Positions 8,077 to 16,527 of a DNA stretch of 64,000 bases are shown piece after piece. Positions within the stretch are counted from its first letter, which is position 1; each line of letters opens with the position of its first letter. The notes under the pieces are model-generated. The model worked only from the letters and a program-made list of their open reading frames with translations. It was not told the DNA's origin and ran no database searches. A program made the position numbers and the translations under genes. The DNA comes from a bacterium (GTDB lineage Bacteria; Actinomycetota; Acidimicrobiia; Acidimicrobiales; CATQHL01), in assembly GCA_026708055.1 (NCBI GenBank), contig JAPOVS010000056.1:35335-99334 (forward strand), in the 5' to 3' direction.

Positions 8077-8241
8077 GTGACCGATGTTGAGCCGTGCTGC
8101 TCTGCCGCACCCTTCGGGCCGCCGGGGAGCCCGCAAGACGACCGCAGTGGCGGTCGTCTTGCGGGGCACGGCGCGCGTGACCGCCCTGCCGACCGTGCCG
8201 CCAACCTAGTAGGCAAGTTGTACATTGCCACTATCCTCTGA
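8077..8241 (+). CDS. possible 54-residue leader peptide/small ORF with internal hairpin
   Basis: GGAGGTGA (8062-8069) stands 7 nt before a GTG that opens 54 codons (MTDVEPCCSAAPFG...), ending 4 nt before the protease gene. Inside it is a 15-bp perfect stem with an AGTG loop (8131-8164). The strong ribosome site and the position suggest a small protein or a leader peptide for the following gene. The sequence resembles nothing I know. The rest of 7939-8076 holds nothing recognisable. Confidence 0.3.
   Translation: MTDVEPCCSAAPFGPPGSPQDDRSGGRLAGHGARDRPADRAANLVGKLYIATIL
8131..8164. terminator. 15-bp perfect stem-loop before the protease gene
   Basis: CCGCAAGACGACCGC pairs with GCGGTCGTCTTGCGG around the loop AGTG. 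No T-run follows, so it is either a U-less terminator of the kind common in high-GC bacteria or an attenuator or mRNA structure controlling the gene at 8246. Confidence 0.5.
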
Positions 8242-8245
8242 TCCT

Positions 8246-9121
8246 ATGAGCACTTCAGCGCCAATTCCTTTACCTCCGACTACGCAGGATAGTGCTCGAG
8301 AATGGGCTGCAACCCGCCTTCAAGCGATCGAAGACATGCTTGATGCGGATGGACTCACAATCATCTCGCCGATGCAGGAAGGCGTAGAGCACACCGCCAA
8401 GGTCACGATTGAGGCTAGGGAAGAGCGTAGAAACACTCTGTTCGTGATTCTCGACACACCCGGTGGTGTAGTGGAAGTTGTTGAACGCATCGTGCGGGTC
8501 TTGAGAGAGCACTACTCGGAGGTCAAATTCATTATTCCGGACAGAGCGATGTCAGCGGGGACTGTATTGGCTATGTCCGGCGATGAGATTATGATGGACT
8601 ACCATTCTTGCCTTGGCCCCATCGACCCGCAGCTTGTACGGGACGATCGTTTAGTGCCCGCATTGTCGTATCTGGCTCAGTTCGATACTCTCATTGAGAA
8701 GAGCAAGAATGGCGCATTATCTACTGCTGAACTGATACTGCTGGAGAAACTTGATCTAGCAGAACTCCACCAGTTTGAGCTTCAACGCGATCTTTCTATT
8801 GAACTGCTGAAGCTCTGGCTTACGAACTATAAGTTCAAGGATTGGACCGAAACTGAAACTAGAAAGATCCCGGTCACCATACAGATGAAGGAGGAGCGCG
8901 CCAGTGAAATCGCTCGGCAGCTGAGTGATCACACACGTTGGCTAACGCATGGACGGGGAATCGATATGACGGCGCTTCGAAATGAACTCAGACTGAAGAT
9001 CGACGACTTCGGCGAGAATCCTGAATTGAAGAAAGCTGTCTGGGATTACTTCTGGTTTTTGCGGGATCACATGCTTAGGAACGGTATCACCTCGTTCGTT
9101 CACACACCTACGTTCTTCTAA
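8246..9121 (+). CDS. ClpP-like serine protease of the SDH_sah family
   Basis: A 291-residue cytoplasmic protein of the 'serine dehydrogenase proteinase' family (crotonase/ClpP fold). The oxyanion strand is FVILDTPGG (residues 66-74), the nucleophile is Ser103 in RAMSAGTVLAMSGD, and the HSCLGPIDPQ segment follows as in the family. A long helical C-terminal part follows. I chose the ATG at 8246; an in-frame TTG at 8225 lacks support. Base composition is clearly lower in GC than all neighbours (many ATT, AAT and TCT codons), which indicates recent transfer. It is followed at 22 nt by a small gene of similar composition. The role is unknown; the setting suggests defence or stress. Confidence 0.85.
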   Translation: MSTSAPIPLPPTTQDSAREWAATRLQAIEDMLDADGLTIISPMQEGVEHTAKVTIEAREERRNTLFVILDTPGGVVEVVERIVRVLREHYSEVKFIIPDRAMSAGTVLAMSGDEIMMDYHSCLGPIDPQLVRDDRLVPALSYLAQFDTLIEKSKNGALSTAELILLEKLDLAELHQFELQRDLSIELLKLWLTNYKFKDWTETETRKIPVTIQMKEERASEIARQLSDHTRWLTHGRGIDMTALRNELRLKIDDFGENPELKKAVWDYFWFLRDHMLRNGITSFVHTPTFF

Positions 9122-9142
9122 GTCGCGAAAGGACGGACAACA

Positions 9143-9379
9143 ATGGAACAGGAACATCTGAATGAGATCATCAATCACAACCCCAACATCGATCGAACGG
9201 CTCTTGACCGCAGTCGTCAAGCGGCCAAGCAGCTTGAGGATGTGGGAATCAAGCTGGGTGGTTACCGTCTAATGCCTGCTCTCGGCGGCGTGATCATCAA
9301 GCACTCAGAGTGCCTTAGCGGGCAGCGCACTAGCGGTAACCAGCAGGGGTCATATTCTCAGACATCGACGAAATTCTGA
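9143..9379 (+). CDS. small protein co-transcribed with the ClpP-like protease
   Basis: A 78-residue protein, MEQEHLNEIINHNPNIDRTA at the start, with a GAAAGGA ribosome site upstream. The first 50 residues look like a compact alpha/beta protein (ALDRSRQAAKQLEDVGIKLG). The last 25, rich in Ser/Gln/Gly, look like read-through into flanking repeat sequence (AGCAGGGGTCA), so the native C-terminus may have been lost at an insertion edge. Low GC like its partner. I do not recognise a family. It could be the partner or substrate adaptor of the protease. Confidence 0.6.
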   Translation: MEQEHLNEIINHNPNIDRTALDRSRQAAKQLEDVGIKLGGYRLMPALGGVIIKHSECLSGQRTSGNQQGSYSQTSTKF

Positions 9380-9384
9380 CCGGC

Positions 9385-12300
9385 TTAGATCAGCGTCGTG
9401 TGGCCGGGTTTTGGCTTCCGTGTGGCTGCCGGGGCCTTCTTGGCCTCGGCCGGTACGGGCAGCACTTCGGTGGCGGTGAGGTCCTCGACGGTGATCTGCG
9501 GGCCGTCGATGATCGCTGCTAGCAGTTCCGACTGCTCGGGCTCCAGTGCTACGAGCGCGGTGAGGGCGTTGAGGATGTCGAGAAGCTCGATGTCCCACTC
9601 GGGACGCCAGCCGTCAGGTGCGATCGACTCCAGCGAGTCCGGGTCGCGGGTACCCGTTGCGGCCCTCCGGTAGTTGAACCAGGACCTGATGACGTTGGTG
9701 CCGGAGACTTCGTAGCCGTACACGTCCGGGGCGACGTTCTCGAACGCCCCGTCGCCGATGCGGAGTTCGCGCCGCTCAGCGTCGTAGGAGAGCGTACGGT
9801 TGCGGGTTCCCTCGCCCGTCTCGTGGCGCAAGCGAGGTCCGTTGTCGAGGCGAACCCGTCCAGCAGGGCGGCCATCGTCAGTGTCGACGTACCGTTCCCC
9901 GAACGTGTGCGCCCAGACGACCCGCCGACCGATCCCGACCGCCATCGACCAGTAGTCGTTGTCGGCTGTCAGGGGCACTCGCAGGCCCGGCGTGTACGGC
10001 GAGACCTCGTTGAGCCAGGCCGTGTAGGCAGGGTGGGCGCACACCCCAGCGATGTAGGCGAGCAAGTCCTCGGGTGCTATCTCCGTGCCGAGCAGCCCCC
10101 CAAGATGGTCGAGCAACTTGGGTGCGACGTTCGCGGTCGTGGCGCCGTTGTCGCGCCAGAGCGGGAACGCGCGCCCGCCACGTCCGTGGTAGTGGTGCAA
10201 GCCGGGCAGCAAATGGGTGAACGTGACCGCCGGCCCGTTCTCGGGGTGGTCGTCCTGGATGCACGTCAGGTGGATCTGCCGGTCACTGCGCGCCTCCCAT
10301 AGAGGCGGGCGGGGCACGTCGAGAACCCGTCTGTCGGCGATGATCCACTGACGGTCGAGTGATCGCCACGCGAAGCGGACCGGCGTCGGACACGGATTCC
10401 TCTCTCCGGAGATTGGGGTGGAGGCGTCGTACGGGCAGCCGGGAAGGTTGGCGTTGAACTTCCGGTGGATCGTCCTATCGCGGGTCTCCTTGAACAGGGC
10501 CTTCCTTCTTTCTTCATCCGCCTCTGAGACGAGTTCGCTCCAGCGTCGGTTGAGGGTTTGCGAATCCTGGGCGGTGGGCCACCCGCGGTTGGCCAGTACT
10601 CCCGGAGTAGACCAGGGAAGCAGGTCGTGAATCGACGGGCAGAAGCGCCAGACATCCTCACCAGCGGGTTTGAATGGCGCTCGCAATCTCCGAGGGCACC
10701 GAGCCCAGCCGAGCGCCCCATTGCCGCCGATGGCGATGGTCTCCAGTTCGGCGAACTTGGCGTTGCGGGTGCCCGGCGCGACCTCTCTGAACCAGACTGT
10801 CGCCGGTGTCTCGTCGGCCTCCGGCGAGCGGACTGCGCAGACGACGCTGATTTCGTGCTGGACACCTTCGAACATCCGGGTCGGCACGTCCGGCTGGTGG
10901 CCCTCGGGAGACAGCGAGACCACCCAGATCTCCGAGCACCGCTGCCGCAGCCAGGCGCGCATCTTCTGGAACCCGTCGCCGCTCAGCCACGCCGCGGTCG
11001 TGACGAAGCACACGACGCCGGGCGACTCCCCGCCGTCGTTGCCCGCGTTCTCGAGGACCTTCCAGGTCGCCCAGCGCCAGAAGTAGACCAGCAGGTTGGA
11101 CATGTTGTAGATGTGGGCGGAGACGCCCCAGTCGGAAGGCGGCTTCCAATCGTCGAGGATGGGCGGCAGATCGGTGTTGGGATTCCCGCTCTCCACCCAG
11201 CCGCCGAGTCCCTTCGCTCGCTCCCGGTACGGAGGGTTGCCGATGGCGACCATGACGGGCGTCGTCGCCTTCAGGTGGTTGGCGGCGCGGCGTTCCCGGC
11301 TGATCGGCTCGTAGATCGACCCCAGCCGGACCTCCTCGGTGTAGGGGTCGGCCAGTGTGTCCGCCAACAGCACCCGCGGCGCACGATCCACGCCGTGGCG
11401 GCGGAAACGCGCTCCGGTGCGGAACTGCGCCACGCTGTACGGCCCGGTCTGCAGCTCGAACCCGACGAGCCGCTCAGCAGCGCCCCGCAGCGCACCGGCC
11501 ACGGCCCCGGCGCCGTCGCGCTCCTCGACGGTGGAGGCGATGCGGTCAATGATCTGGAGCAGGAACGTGCCGGTCCCCACGGCCGGATCGATGACCGTCA
11601 CAGACTCTTCAGCGAATCCCGAGGGCTGGCCGAGTCGCGTTCTGAGCACCTCGTCCACCAGGCGCACCATGAACTGCACCAGCTCGGCGGGGGTGTAGTA
11701 CGAGCCCGATTCCTTGCGCAGGTCGGGGTCGTACTGGGCGAGGAAGTCCTCGTAGAAGTACAGCCAGTCGCCCGCGTCGTTCAGGAGCGCCGGGTCGGTG
11801 GCGGCGAGCAGCGCCAGCAGCGACTCGACGGCGGGCTCGATGGGCCCGATGGCGCTCTCGGCGCACAGCACCCGCAGCGCCGTGGGGATCAGGCCCGCCT
11901 CGGCGTCCAGCGCCTTGGTCGCCCGCGCCACCCGCTCGGCAGCGCCGGCCCCCGCGGCGGCCGGTCCCGCCCCAGCGGAGAGTCGGGCCGCGGAGGCGCC
12001 GTCCGGAGTTGTGAGGCGGTCATCCTTCCCGGCCGCCTCGCCGGGGCACGCGGCGGCTTCAACATCCCCGGAGAACTCGGCCCCGGCGTCGCGGTCGGCG
12101 TCGGCGGTCAGCGCGGCGCCTGCGGCGCGAGCGGCGATCAACCCGAAGGTGATGGTCTGGGCGTACGCATCGGCGAATTCGGCGTCGCTCGCCTCGGGGA
12201 ACAGCAACGATCGCCAATCCTCGGCCACGGCTTCGAGGCCCTTCGATCCGCCGGACGCGAGGGCGCCGACGATCTGCTTGCGCAGCACCCGGCAGAGTCG

Positions 12301-12855
12301 GGCCGTGGTGCGGGCGAGTTCCTGGGCCGTCGCCGGGGCGTGCGCGGCGTCGGCGCAGAACGTGTCGATCAGATCAACCAGTTCGCCAGCGTCGATCCTG
12401 GCGCTCGTGATTCCCTTGCCCGGCGCGGTCCAGGCAGTCGCTCGGGCCACTTGCTGGTCGTCCTGCCACAGGATCCAGTCGATCCCGTCGCTGTAGAGCA
12501 GGTTCGGTAGGTGCCGCAGTTGCTGCCACTGGTCCAGGTTGTGGCCCGTGAACCCGTCAGGATCGACTCCCGCACCGGGTGCCTTGAGTTCGATGTGCCC
12601 CATGATGAGCCCACCCCGCATCACGGTGTAGTCGGGCCGGGCGCCCGCAACCGCGCCGGAAATCTCCCCGGCCAGAACCAGCTTCGGGTGCCCCAGATCC
12701 TCCGCGACGGACTCCACCAGAGCCTGGACCGGCGCACGCAGGTGATCTTCCAGAGGCACGCCGTCATTCGCGGCCGCTGCGGCAGCGACCTTCGTGCGGA
12801 GGTACGCATAGTGGCGCCCAGCGGTCTCGACAGCCGACGGCGTCTGGGAGGTCAT
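9385..12855 (-). CDS. single-chain type ISP/IIG-like restriction-modification enzyme without helicase
   Basis: A 1156-residue enzyme combining cleavage and methylation. The N-terminus has a restriction-type nuclease core (PDYTVMRGG... with Asp75, then IELK with Glu89 and Lys91). The N6-adenine methyltransferase follows, with motif I DPAVGTGTF (about residue 420) and motif IV GNPPY (about 537). The C-terminal third resembles the target-recognition domain of type ISP enzymes. Classical ISP proteins are about 1570 residues with a helicase between nuclease and methylase. No helicase motifs are seen here, so the layout is closer to type IIG. The ATG overlaps the stop of a truncated DUF4143 ORF (ATGA). 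Confidence 0.82.
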   Translation of the reverse strand: MTSQTPSAVETAGRHYAYLRTKVAAAAAANDGVPLEDHLRAPVQALVESVAEDLGHPKLVLAGEISGAVAGARPDYTVMRGGLIMGHIELKAPGAGVDPDGFTGHNLDQWQQLRHLPNLLYSDGIDWILWQDDQQVARATAWTAPGKGITSARIDAGELVDLIDTFCADAAHAPATAQELARTTARLCRVLRKQIVGALASGGSKGLEAVAEDWRSLLFPEASDAEFADAYAQTITFGLIAARAAGAALTADADRDAGAEFSGDVEAAACPGEAAGKDDRLTTPDGASAARLSAGAGPAAAGAGAAERVARATKALDAEAGLIPTALRVLCAESAIGPIEPAVESLLALLAATDPALLNDAGDWLYFYEDFLAQYDPDLRKESGSYYTPAELVQFMVRLVDEVLRTRLGQPSGFAEESVTVIDPAVGTGTFLLQIIDRIASTVEERDGAGAVAGALRGAAERLVGFELQTGPYSVAQFRTGARFRRHGVDRAPRVLLADTLADPYTEEVRLGSIYEPISRERRAANHLKATTPVMVAIGNPPYRERAKGLGGWVESGNPNTDLPPILDDWKPPSDWGVSAHIYNMSNLLVYFWRWATWKVLENAGNDGGESPGVVCFVTTAAWLSGDGFQKMRAWLRQRCSEIWVVSLSPEGHQPDVPTRMFEGVQHEISVVCAVRSPEADETPATVWFREVAPGTRNAKFAELETIAIGGNGALGWARCPRRLRAPFKPAGEDVWRFCPSIHDLLPWSTPGVLANRGWPTAQDSQTLNRRWSELVSEADEERRKALFKETRDRTIHRKFNANLPGCPYDASTPISGERNPCPTPVRFAWRSLDRQWIIADRRVLDVPRPPLWEARSDRQIHLTCIQDDHPENGPAVTFTHLLPGLHHYHGRGGRAFPLWRDNGATTANVAPKLLDHLGGLLGTEIAPEDLLAYIAGVCAHPAYTAWLNEVSPYTPGLRVPLTADNDYWSMAVGIGRRVVWAHTFGERYVDTDDGRPAGRVRLDNGPRLRHETGEGTRNRTLSYDAERRELRIGDGAFENVAPDVYGYEVSGTNVIRSWFNYRRAATGTRDPDSLESIAPDGWRPEWDIELLDILNALTALVALEPEQSELLAAIIDGPQITVEDLTATEVLPVPAEAKKAPAATRKPKPGHTTLI

Positions 12856-13193
12856 GGCTTCAGGGCGGTCAGGGGGGCCACGGCTATCCCGTCGTCGGTC
12901 TGGTAGCCGTGGCCGAACGCGGTCACGGCGATGAGGCGGGCCGGCAGGCCTCTCAGCGCGGCCACTGCGAGCGCAGGGTCGGCGAAGTACCGCTCAGCGC
13001 TCCTGCGAAGGCGGGGGGACGACCTCAAGTGGGCCGACCAGGCCGGCAGCGGCTCGATCGCGAACATGCGGGCCAGTTCGTCCAGGTATGCGTGAATCGT
13101 GGAGCGAGCCGGCGGACCGTCGCCTCCGTCGGAGATGTCTGCAAGCAGCGTGGCGATTGTTGCGTTGGTCGCCTCTTGTCGGACATTCTTCAC
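12852..13193 (-). pseudogene. truncated, internally deleted DUF4143 gene fragment
   Basis: 113 codons align with the DUF4143 half of the gene at 5151. LPAWSAHLRSSPRLRRSAER compares with LPAWAPHLRSASQLRRTEKR, then YFADPALAVAALR. It then jumps straight to the C-terminal end (VTAFGHGYQTDDGIAVAPL compared with ITATGYGFQHPDGVAIMPL). The ATPase half and the nuclease core are missing. It is fused by ATGA overlap to the restriction-modification gene, so it may still serve as that gene's leader cistron. Confidence 0.8.
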
Positions 13194-13254
13194 TTCACTT
13201 TACGGGAGTTTTAGACTTCATTTTTCGGGATTTCCGAACTACGTTTTTCGGAGA

Positions 13255-13407
13255 ACTGAGACTCGGCGGATGTCGCGGAGGCTCGCGATGCCCCACAGGC
13301 CGGTGCTGTCGGTAACGGGTGGGCGTAGGTCGACTTTTTGGGTGTTCGCCACCCGAATTTTTGGGGTATCACGATTCTTTGCGCGTTTCGCCGCGCTCGG
13401 CCCCTGA
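13255..13407. pseudogene. second CBS 3'-end remnant fused to DUF4143 leader and terminal codons
   Basis: Bases 13255-13327 on the minus strand encode VTDSTGLWGIASLRDI, a diverged copy of the CBS C-terminus (VVDGTGLIGIVSLRDV). Bases 13328-13381 match the leader of the DUF4143 gene at 6577-6630. Instead of a gene, the sequence then runs into GCCGCGCTCGGCCCCTGA, nearly identical to the last codons of DUF4143 copy 2 (AALGP-stop). The whole body of a DUF4143 gene appears to have been deleted between its leader and its stop. Confidence 0.7.
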
Positions 13408-13445
13408 CTCCGACCGGCGGGGGGCGGGCTCGGGTGGCTGAAGCG

Positions 13446-13826
13446 TCAGCCCTTGCGGCCGATGCGGGCGCTGAGGACGTCCCGCAGGCTCACGATGCCG
13501 ATCAGCCCCGTTCCGTCCACCACGGGGAGGTGGCGGAACCCTCCAGAGAGCATCATCTCCGCTGCCTCCTCGGTGTCGATCTCGGGGGAGCAGGTGATCG
13601 GCTCGGGGGACATCCAGCGTTCGATCTGGTCGACGGCCATGTCCCGTGCCTTGCCGGCGGCGCGCAGCACGTCGCGCTCGGTGAGGATGCCGCTGAGCAT
13701 GGTGCCGTCCACGACGAGGACCGATCCGATGTGCCGACGCACCATGTGCCGGGCGGCCTCGGCCATCGGCGTGGTGCCCGGCAGGGTCACCACCTCGGTG
13801 CTCATGACCTCCCGCACCGCGACCAT
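13446..13826 (-). CDS. CBS-domain pair protein
   Basis: A 126-residue protein of two CBS motifs (about residues 5-60 and 65-122), with GSVLVVDGTMLSGILTERDV and HLPVVDGTGLIGIVSLRDVL as the strand-turn-helix ends. Stand-alone CBS pairs bind adenine nucleotides or SAM and act as regulators. I chose the ATG at 13826, directly after the upstream stop (TGACATG), indicating an operon with the hypothetical gene at 13828-14070. Diverged copies of its 3' end occur at 6.5 and 13.3 kb. Confidence 0.85.
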   Translation of the reverse strand: MVAVREVMSTEVVTLPGTTPMAEAARHMVRRHIGSVLVVDGTMLSGILTERDVLRAAGKARDMAVDQIERWMSPEPITCSPEIDTEEAAEMMLSGGFRHLPVVDGTGLIGIVSLRDVLSARIGRKG

Positions 13827-13827
13827 G

Positions 13828-14070
13828 TCAGCCCGAGCCGCCGGTCTCGTCGTAGCCGCTGCCGTCACCCGGCTGCGAGGGCGTGTCGAGATCCTGGTTG
13901 AGGCGCCGCCACAGGGCGCCGGCCCATCCCACCGTGTGGGGCCACTCGCGCCAGAAGGACTGCAGCGTGGCGGCGTCGATCTCGTCGGCGGCCTCCTCGG
14001 GGGTCACCTCCCGCGCCAAGGACTCCAGCAGGCTCATTGCGTCAAGCAGCTTCTCGGACGGGTCGGACAT
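13828..14070 (-). CDS. hypothetical 80-residue acidic protein
   Basis: MSDPSEKLLDAMSLLESLAR at the N-terminus, with helical, acidic sequence and several Trp (FWREWPHTVGWAGALWRRL). The C-terminus is low-complexity (GDGSGYDETGGSG). The ATG at 14070 has AGGAGG 6 nt upstream. It ends one base before the CBS gene's ATG, so the two are probably one operon. No family recognised. Confidence 0.6.
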   Translation of the reverse strand: MSDPSEKLLDAMSLLESLAREVTPEEAADEIDAATLQSFWREWPHTVGWAGALWRRLNQDLDTPSQPGDGSGYDETGGSG

Positions 14071-14156
14071 CGCTGGCCTCCTGCCGAGAGTCTGCCACAT
14101 GAGCCCGTCGGCGGAAACAGCGCGGCGCGCGTGGTCCGGTGCTAGAGTTCAAGGCA

Positions 14157-14213
14157 AGCGGGAGCGGCGCCGGCGCCCTACGGGGCGGCCGTATTGGCAT
14201 CGCCGCTCCCGCT
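14157..14213. terminator. long hairpin between carotenoid oxygenase and CBS operon
   Basis: AGCGGGAGCGGC (14157-14168) is perfectly complementary to GCCGCTCCCGCT (14202-14213), with a 33-nt GC-rich loop able to fold further. It lies 79 nt after the carotenoid oxygenase stop on the minus strand. It is a probable U-less terminator, or a small structured RNA. Nothing else is seen in 14071-14291. Confidence 0.45.
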
Positions 14214-14291
14214 CTGACCTTGGGCGTTACTCCAAGGCTGCGGCAACGCTAGTTGTTCGACCAGTCTTCCGGTACGTGGTCCGGCGGGCGC

Positions 14292-15614
14292 TCAGGCGCC
14301 GGCCGGCACCCAGGCGCAGTGGAACCCGTAGGGGACCCGGTTGGGGAGGGTCACCGTAGCGAGCGGTCCCGAACTGACGGCGTCGGCTGCCAGGATGACC
14401 ACCTCGCTGCCGTGCCGCTCGGCGTCGTAGACGACGGTCAGCACGTAGCCCTCGTCCTCCTCGGCGCCGGCGTGGCGCGGCACGAACACCGCCTCGCTGG
14501 CGTAGCGGGCCGGTCCGAAGTGATGGTGCTCGCTGGTGTGTGCCACCAGGTCCAGGCGCACGACGCGGTGCCCGTGGGAGACGCTGCCGGTCTCCTCGTC
14601 CACCAGCGTGGTCACGTAGGCGTAGCGGTTGGGGCGCCCGAGGAGCCGCTCGTCGATGCGCGGGAAGTCGCAGCGCACGTCGAAGAGCGTCTCCTCGCGG
14701 ACCGAGCCGTCGCCGAGCCCCAGGCTCCAGCGGTGCACCATGGCGGGCACGTCGAAGCGGTTCGAGGAGGTGCCCCAGAGGGAGTCGTAGCGGCAGGCGT
14801 CGAGGGTGATGCGCCCGAACATCTCGCAGGCGTTGACGGTGTGGAACACGTAGCAGGGGTCGATGTCGAACCACTGCACGTCGCCGCCGGCGCGGGCCAT
14901 GACGCCGAGGCGGGCGCCGTGATCGGGGTCCCAGCGGTAGGGGAGCCCGCCGTTGGCCGCGGGATCCCACACCACCGGCAGGTCCATGAACACCACATGG
15001 TCGGACGTGACCGCGAAGTCGTGCATCATCACCGGCCGGGGCAGGTCGATCGTGGCGGTTCCGGCGAGCGTGCCGTCGCTGTCGAAGCGGAGATAGGTGA
15101 GCTGCGGTTCGACCTCGGAAGTGGCGAACGCCAGCATCTCGCCGGTGCGCGGGCAGATCTTGGGGTGAGCGGTGAGGTTGCGCACCGCGCCGCCGAAGTC
15201 GACGGGCCCGACGGTCTCCAGGTCGGAGGTGACCTCATACGGGCGGTGGCGCTCCTCGAGGGCCAGGATGCGCCCACCGTGGACCACCACGTTGGTATTG
15301 GCGGGCGAGTGGTCGGGGTCGTCGTGGTCGCCGTTGGACTCCGTCAGGCGGGGCGTGCGCACCCAGCGGCTGCGGTAGCGCACGGCTCGCCCGCCGCGCA
15401 GCAGCAGGCCGTGGAGCATTCCCTCACCCAGGAACCAGTGCGGCGAGTCGCCGCGGGGCGGGTTGGGGCCGGCATGGATCAGCATGCCGTGCAAGTCGGC
15501 CGGGATCCGGCCACGCACCGGCAGGTCGAAACCCTCGGTCTCGTCGGGGAGGGGGCCGTGGTTGCCCCGCAGCCACCAGGGCTTGCCCGCGTCCCCTGCA
15601 CTCTTGTCGGCCAC
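14292..15614 (-). CDS. carotenoid cleavage dioxygenase family protein
   Basis: A 440-residue non-haem Fe(II) oxygenase of the RPE65/lignostilbene dioxygenase family. The four iron-binding histidines are seen in LTAHPK, VMMHDFA, YVFHTVNACE and GFHCAW near the C-terminus, in the expected order. The N-terminal GPNPP signature is present (HAGPNPPRGDSP). Such enzymes cleave a C=C bond in carotenoids, apocarotenoids or stilbenes. It is transcribed alone, with the divergent permease gene 170 nt away. The substrate cannot be inferred. Confidence 0.92.
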   Translation of the reverse strand: MADKSAGDAGKPWWLRGNHGPLPDETEGFDLPVRGRIPADLHGMLIHAGPNPPRGDSPHWFLGEGMLHGLLLRGGRAVRYRSRWVRTPRLTESNGDHDDPDHSPANTNVVVHGGRILALEERHRPYEVTSDLETVGPVDFGGAVRNLTAHPKICPRTGEMLAFATSEVEPQLTYLRFDSDGTLAGTATIDLPRPVMMHDFAVTSDHVVFMDLPVVWDPAANGGLPYRWDPDHGARLGVMARAGGDVQWFDIDPCYVFHTVNACEMFGRITLDACRYDSLWGTSSNRFDVPAMVHRWSLGLGDGSVREETLFDVRCDFPRIDERLLGRPNRYAYVTTLVDEETGSVSHGHRVVRLDLVAHTSEHHHFGPARYASEAVFVPRHAGAEEDEGYVLTVVYDAERHGSEVVILAADAVSSGPLATVTLPNRVPYGFHCAWVPAGA

Positions 15615-15785
15615 GATGGCGGGATACTAGCGACGTGCGGTGGGGCGCGCACCGCGCCTCGGCACACGCTGTCTCACCCGGCGGGACTGTCCGCCGGGCC
15701 CTCGCGTCGGAGATTCCCGCTGCCGCCCGGACGGTCTCCCGTAGGCTCCGACGATGCTCCCTGCAGGCACCGGAGGGCGGCGCTG

Positions 15786-16505
15786 ATGAGCCCGGCGGAG
15801 ATCGTCGCCGCGGTGGTGGTGATGGCCGTCGGCGCCGCGGTCCAGGGCAGCGTGGGGTTCGGGATGAACGTCGTGGCGGCGCCGATCCTGATCCAGATCG
15901 ACCCCGACCTGGTGCCAGGCCCGCTGCTGGCGGCCTCGCTGGCGAACACGCTGCTCATTGCGCGCCGGGACCGCTCCGGGATCGACCGGTCGGCGCTGTC
16001 GTGGGCGCTCCTCGGGCGCGTGCCGGGGGCGGCGCTCGGAGCCTTCCTGCTCGTGGAGGTCTTCTCGGAGTGGGGGCTGTCGGTGTTCCTGGCGTCGGTG
16101 ATCCTGGTGGGCGTGGCGCTGTCGGTCACCCCGGTCCGCCTGCCGCGCGGCCGATCGATCGTCGCCGTCGGCGGTTTCGTGTCGGGTGTCTCTGGAACCT
16201 CGACCGGTGTGGGCGGTCCGCCGCTGGCGCTCACCCTGCAGCACGTGGAGCCCCGCCGGCTGCGCGGCACGCTGTCGGTCTACTTCCTCCTAGCGGCGTC
16301 CCTCTCACTGGTGTTCCTGGCCGCGTGGGGGGAGTTCGGCACGACGCACCTGCTGGCAGTCGCGGTGCTTGTGCCGGGGCAGATCGTCGGGTATCTGCTG
16401 TCCGGGCGGCTCGTGGGGGTGCTCGACCGCGGCTACACGCGTCCCGCACTGCTGGCGATCTCAGTCGCCGCGGCTCTCAGCCTGCTGATCCGCGCCCTCC
16501 TCTGA
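15786..16505 (+). CDS. TauE/SafE-family membrane permease
   Basis: A 239-residue integral membrane protein with about seven to eight hydrophobic segments. The family motif VQGSVGFGMN lies in the first helix pair, and its internal-repeat counterpart GVSGTSTGVGGPPLAL follows the midpoint. These proteins export or import sulfite, sulfoacetate or other small organic anions. I chose the ATG at 15786 because it starts the first helix (a long open frame upstream is antisense to the oxygenase gene). Adjacent to the dehydrogenase gene at 16528 on the other strand. Confidence 0.88.
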   Translation: MSPAEIVAAVVVMAVGAAVQGSVGFGMNVVAAPILIQIDPDLVPGPLLAASLANTLLIARRDRSGIDRSALSWALLGRVPGAALGAFLLVEVFSEWGLSVFLASVILVGVALSVTPVRLPRGRSIVAVGGFVSGVSGTSTGVGGPPLALTLQHVEPRRLRGTLSVYFLLAASLSLVFLAAWGEFGTTHLLAVAVLVPGQIVGYLLSGRLVGVLDRGYTRPALLAISVAAALSLLIRALL

Positions 16506-16527
16506 ACCGCCCCCGCCGGCGGGCGCG

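Noticed and set aside
10558..12510. 650-codon plus-strand frame opposite the restriction-modification gene
   Set aside because: Antisense shadow. The minus strand carries the nuclease and methylase motifs.
14253..16505. 750-codon open frame on the plus strand reaching the TauE gene
   Set aside because: Only its last 239 codons are a real membrane protein. The rest is antisense to the carotenoid oxygenase gene, whose iron ligands and domain order are clear.
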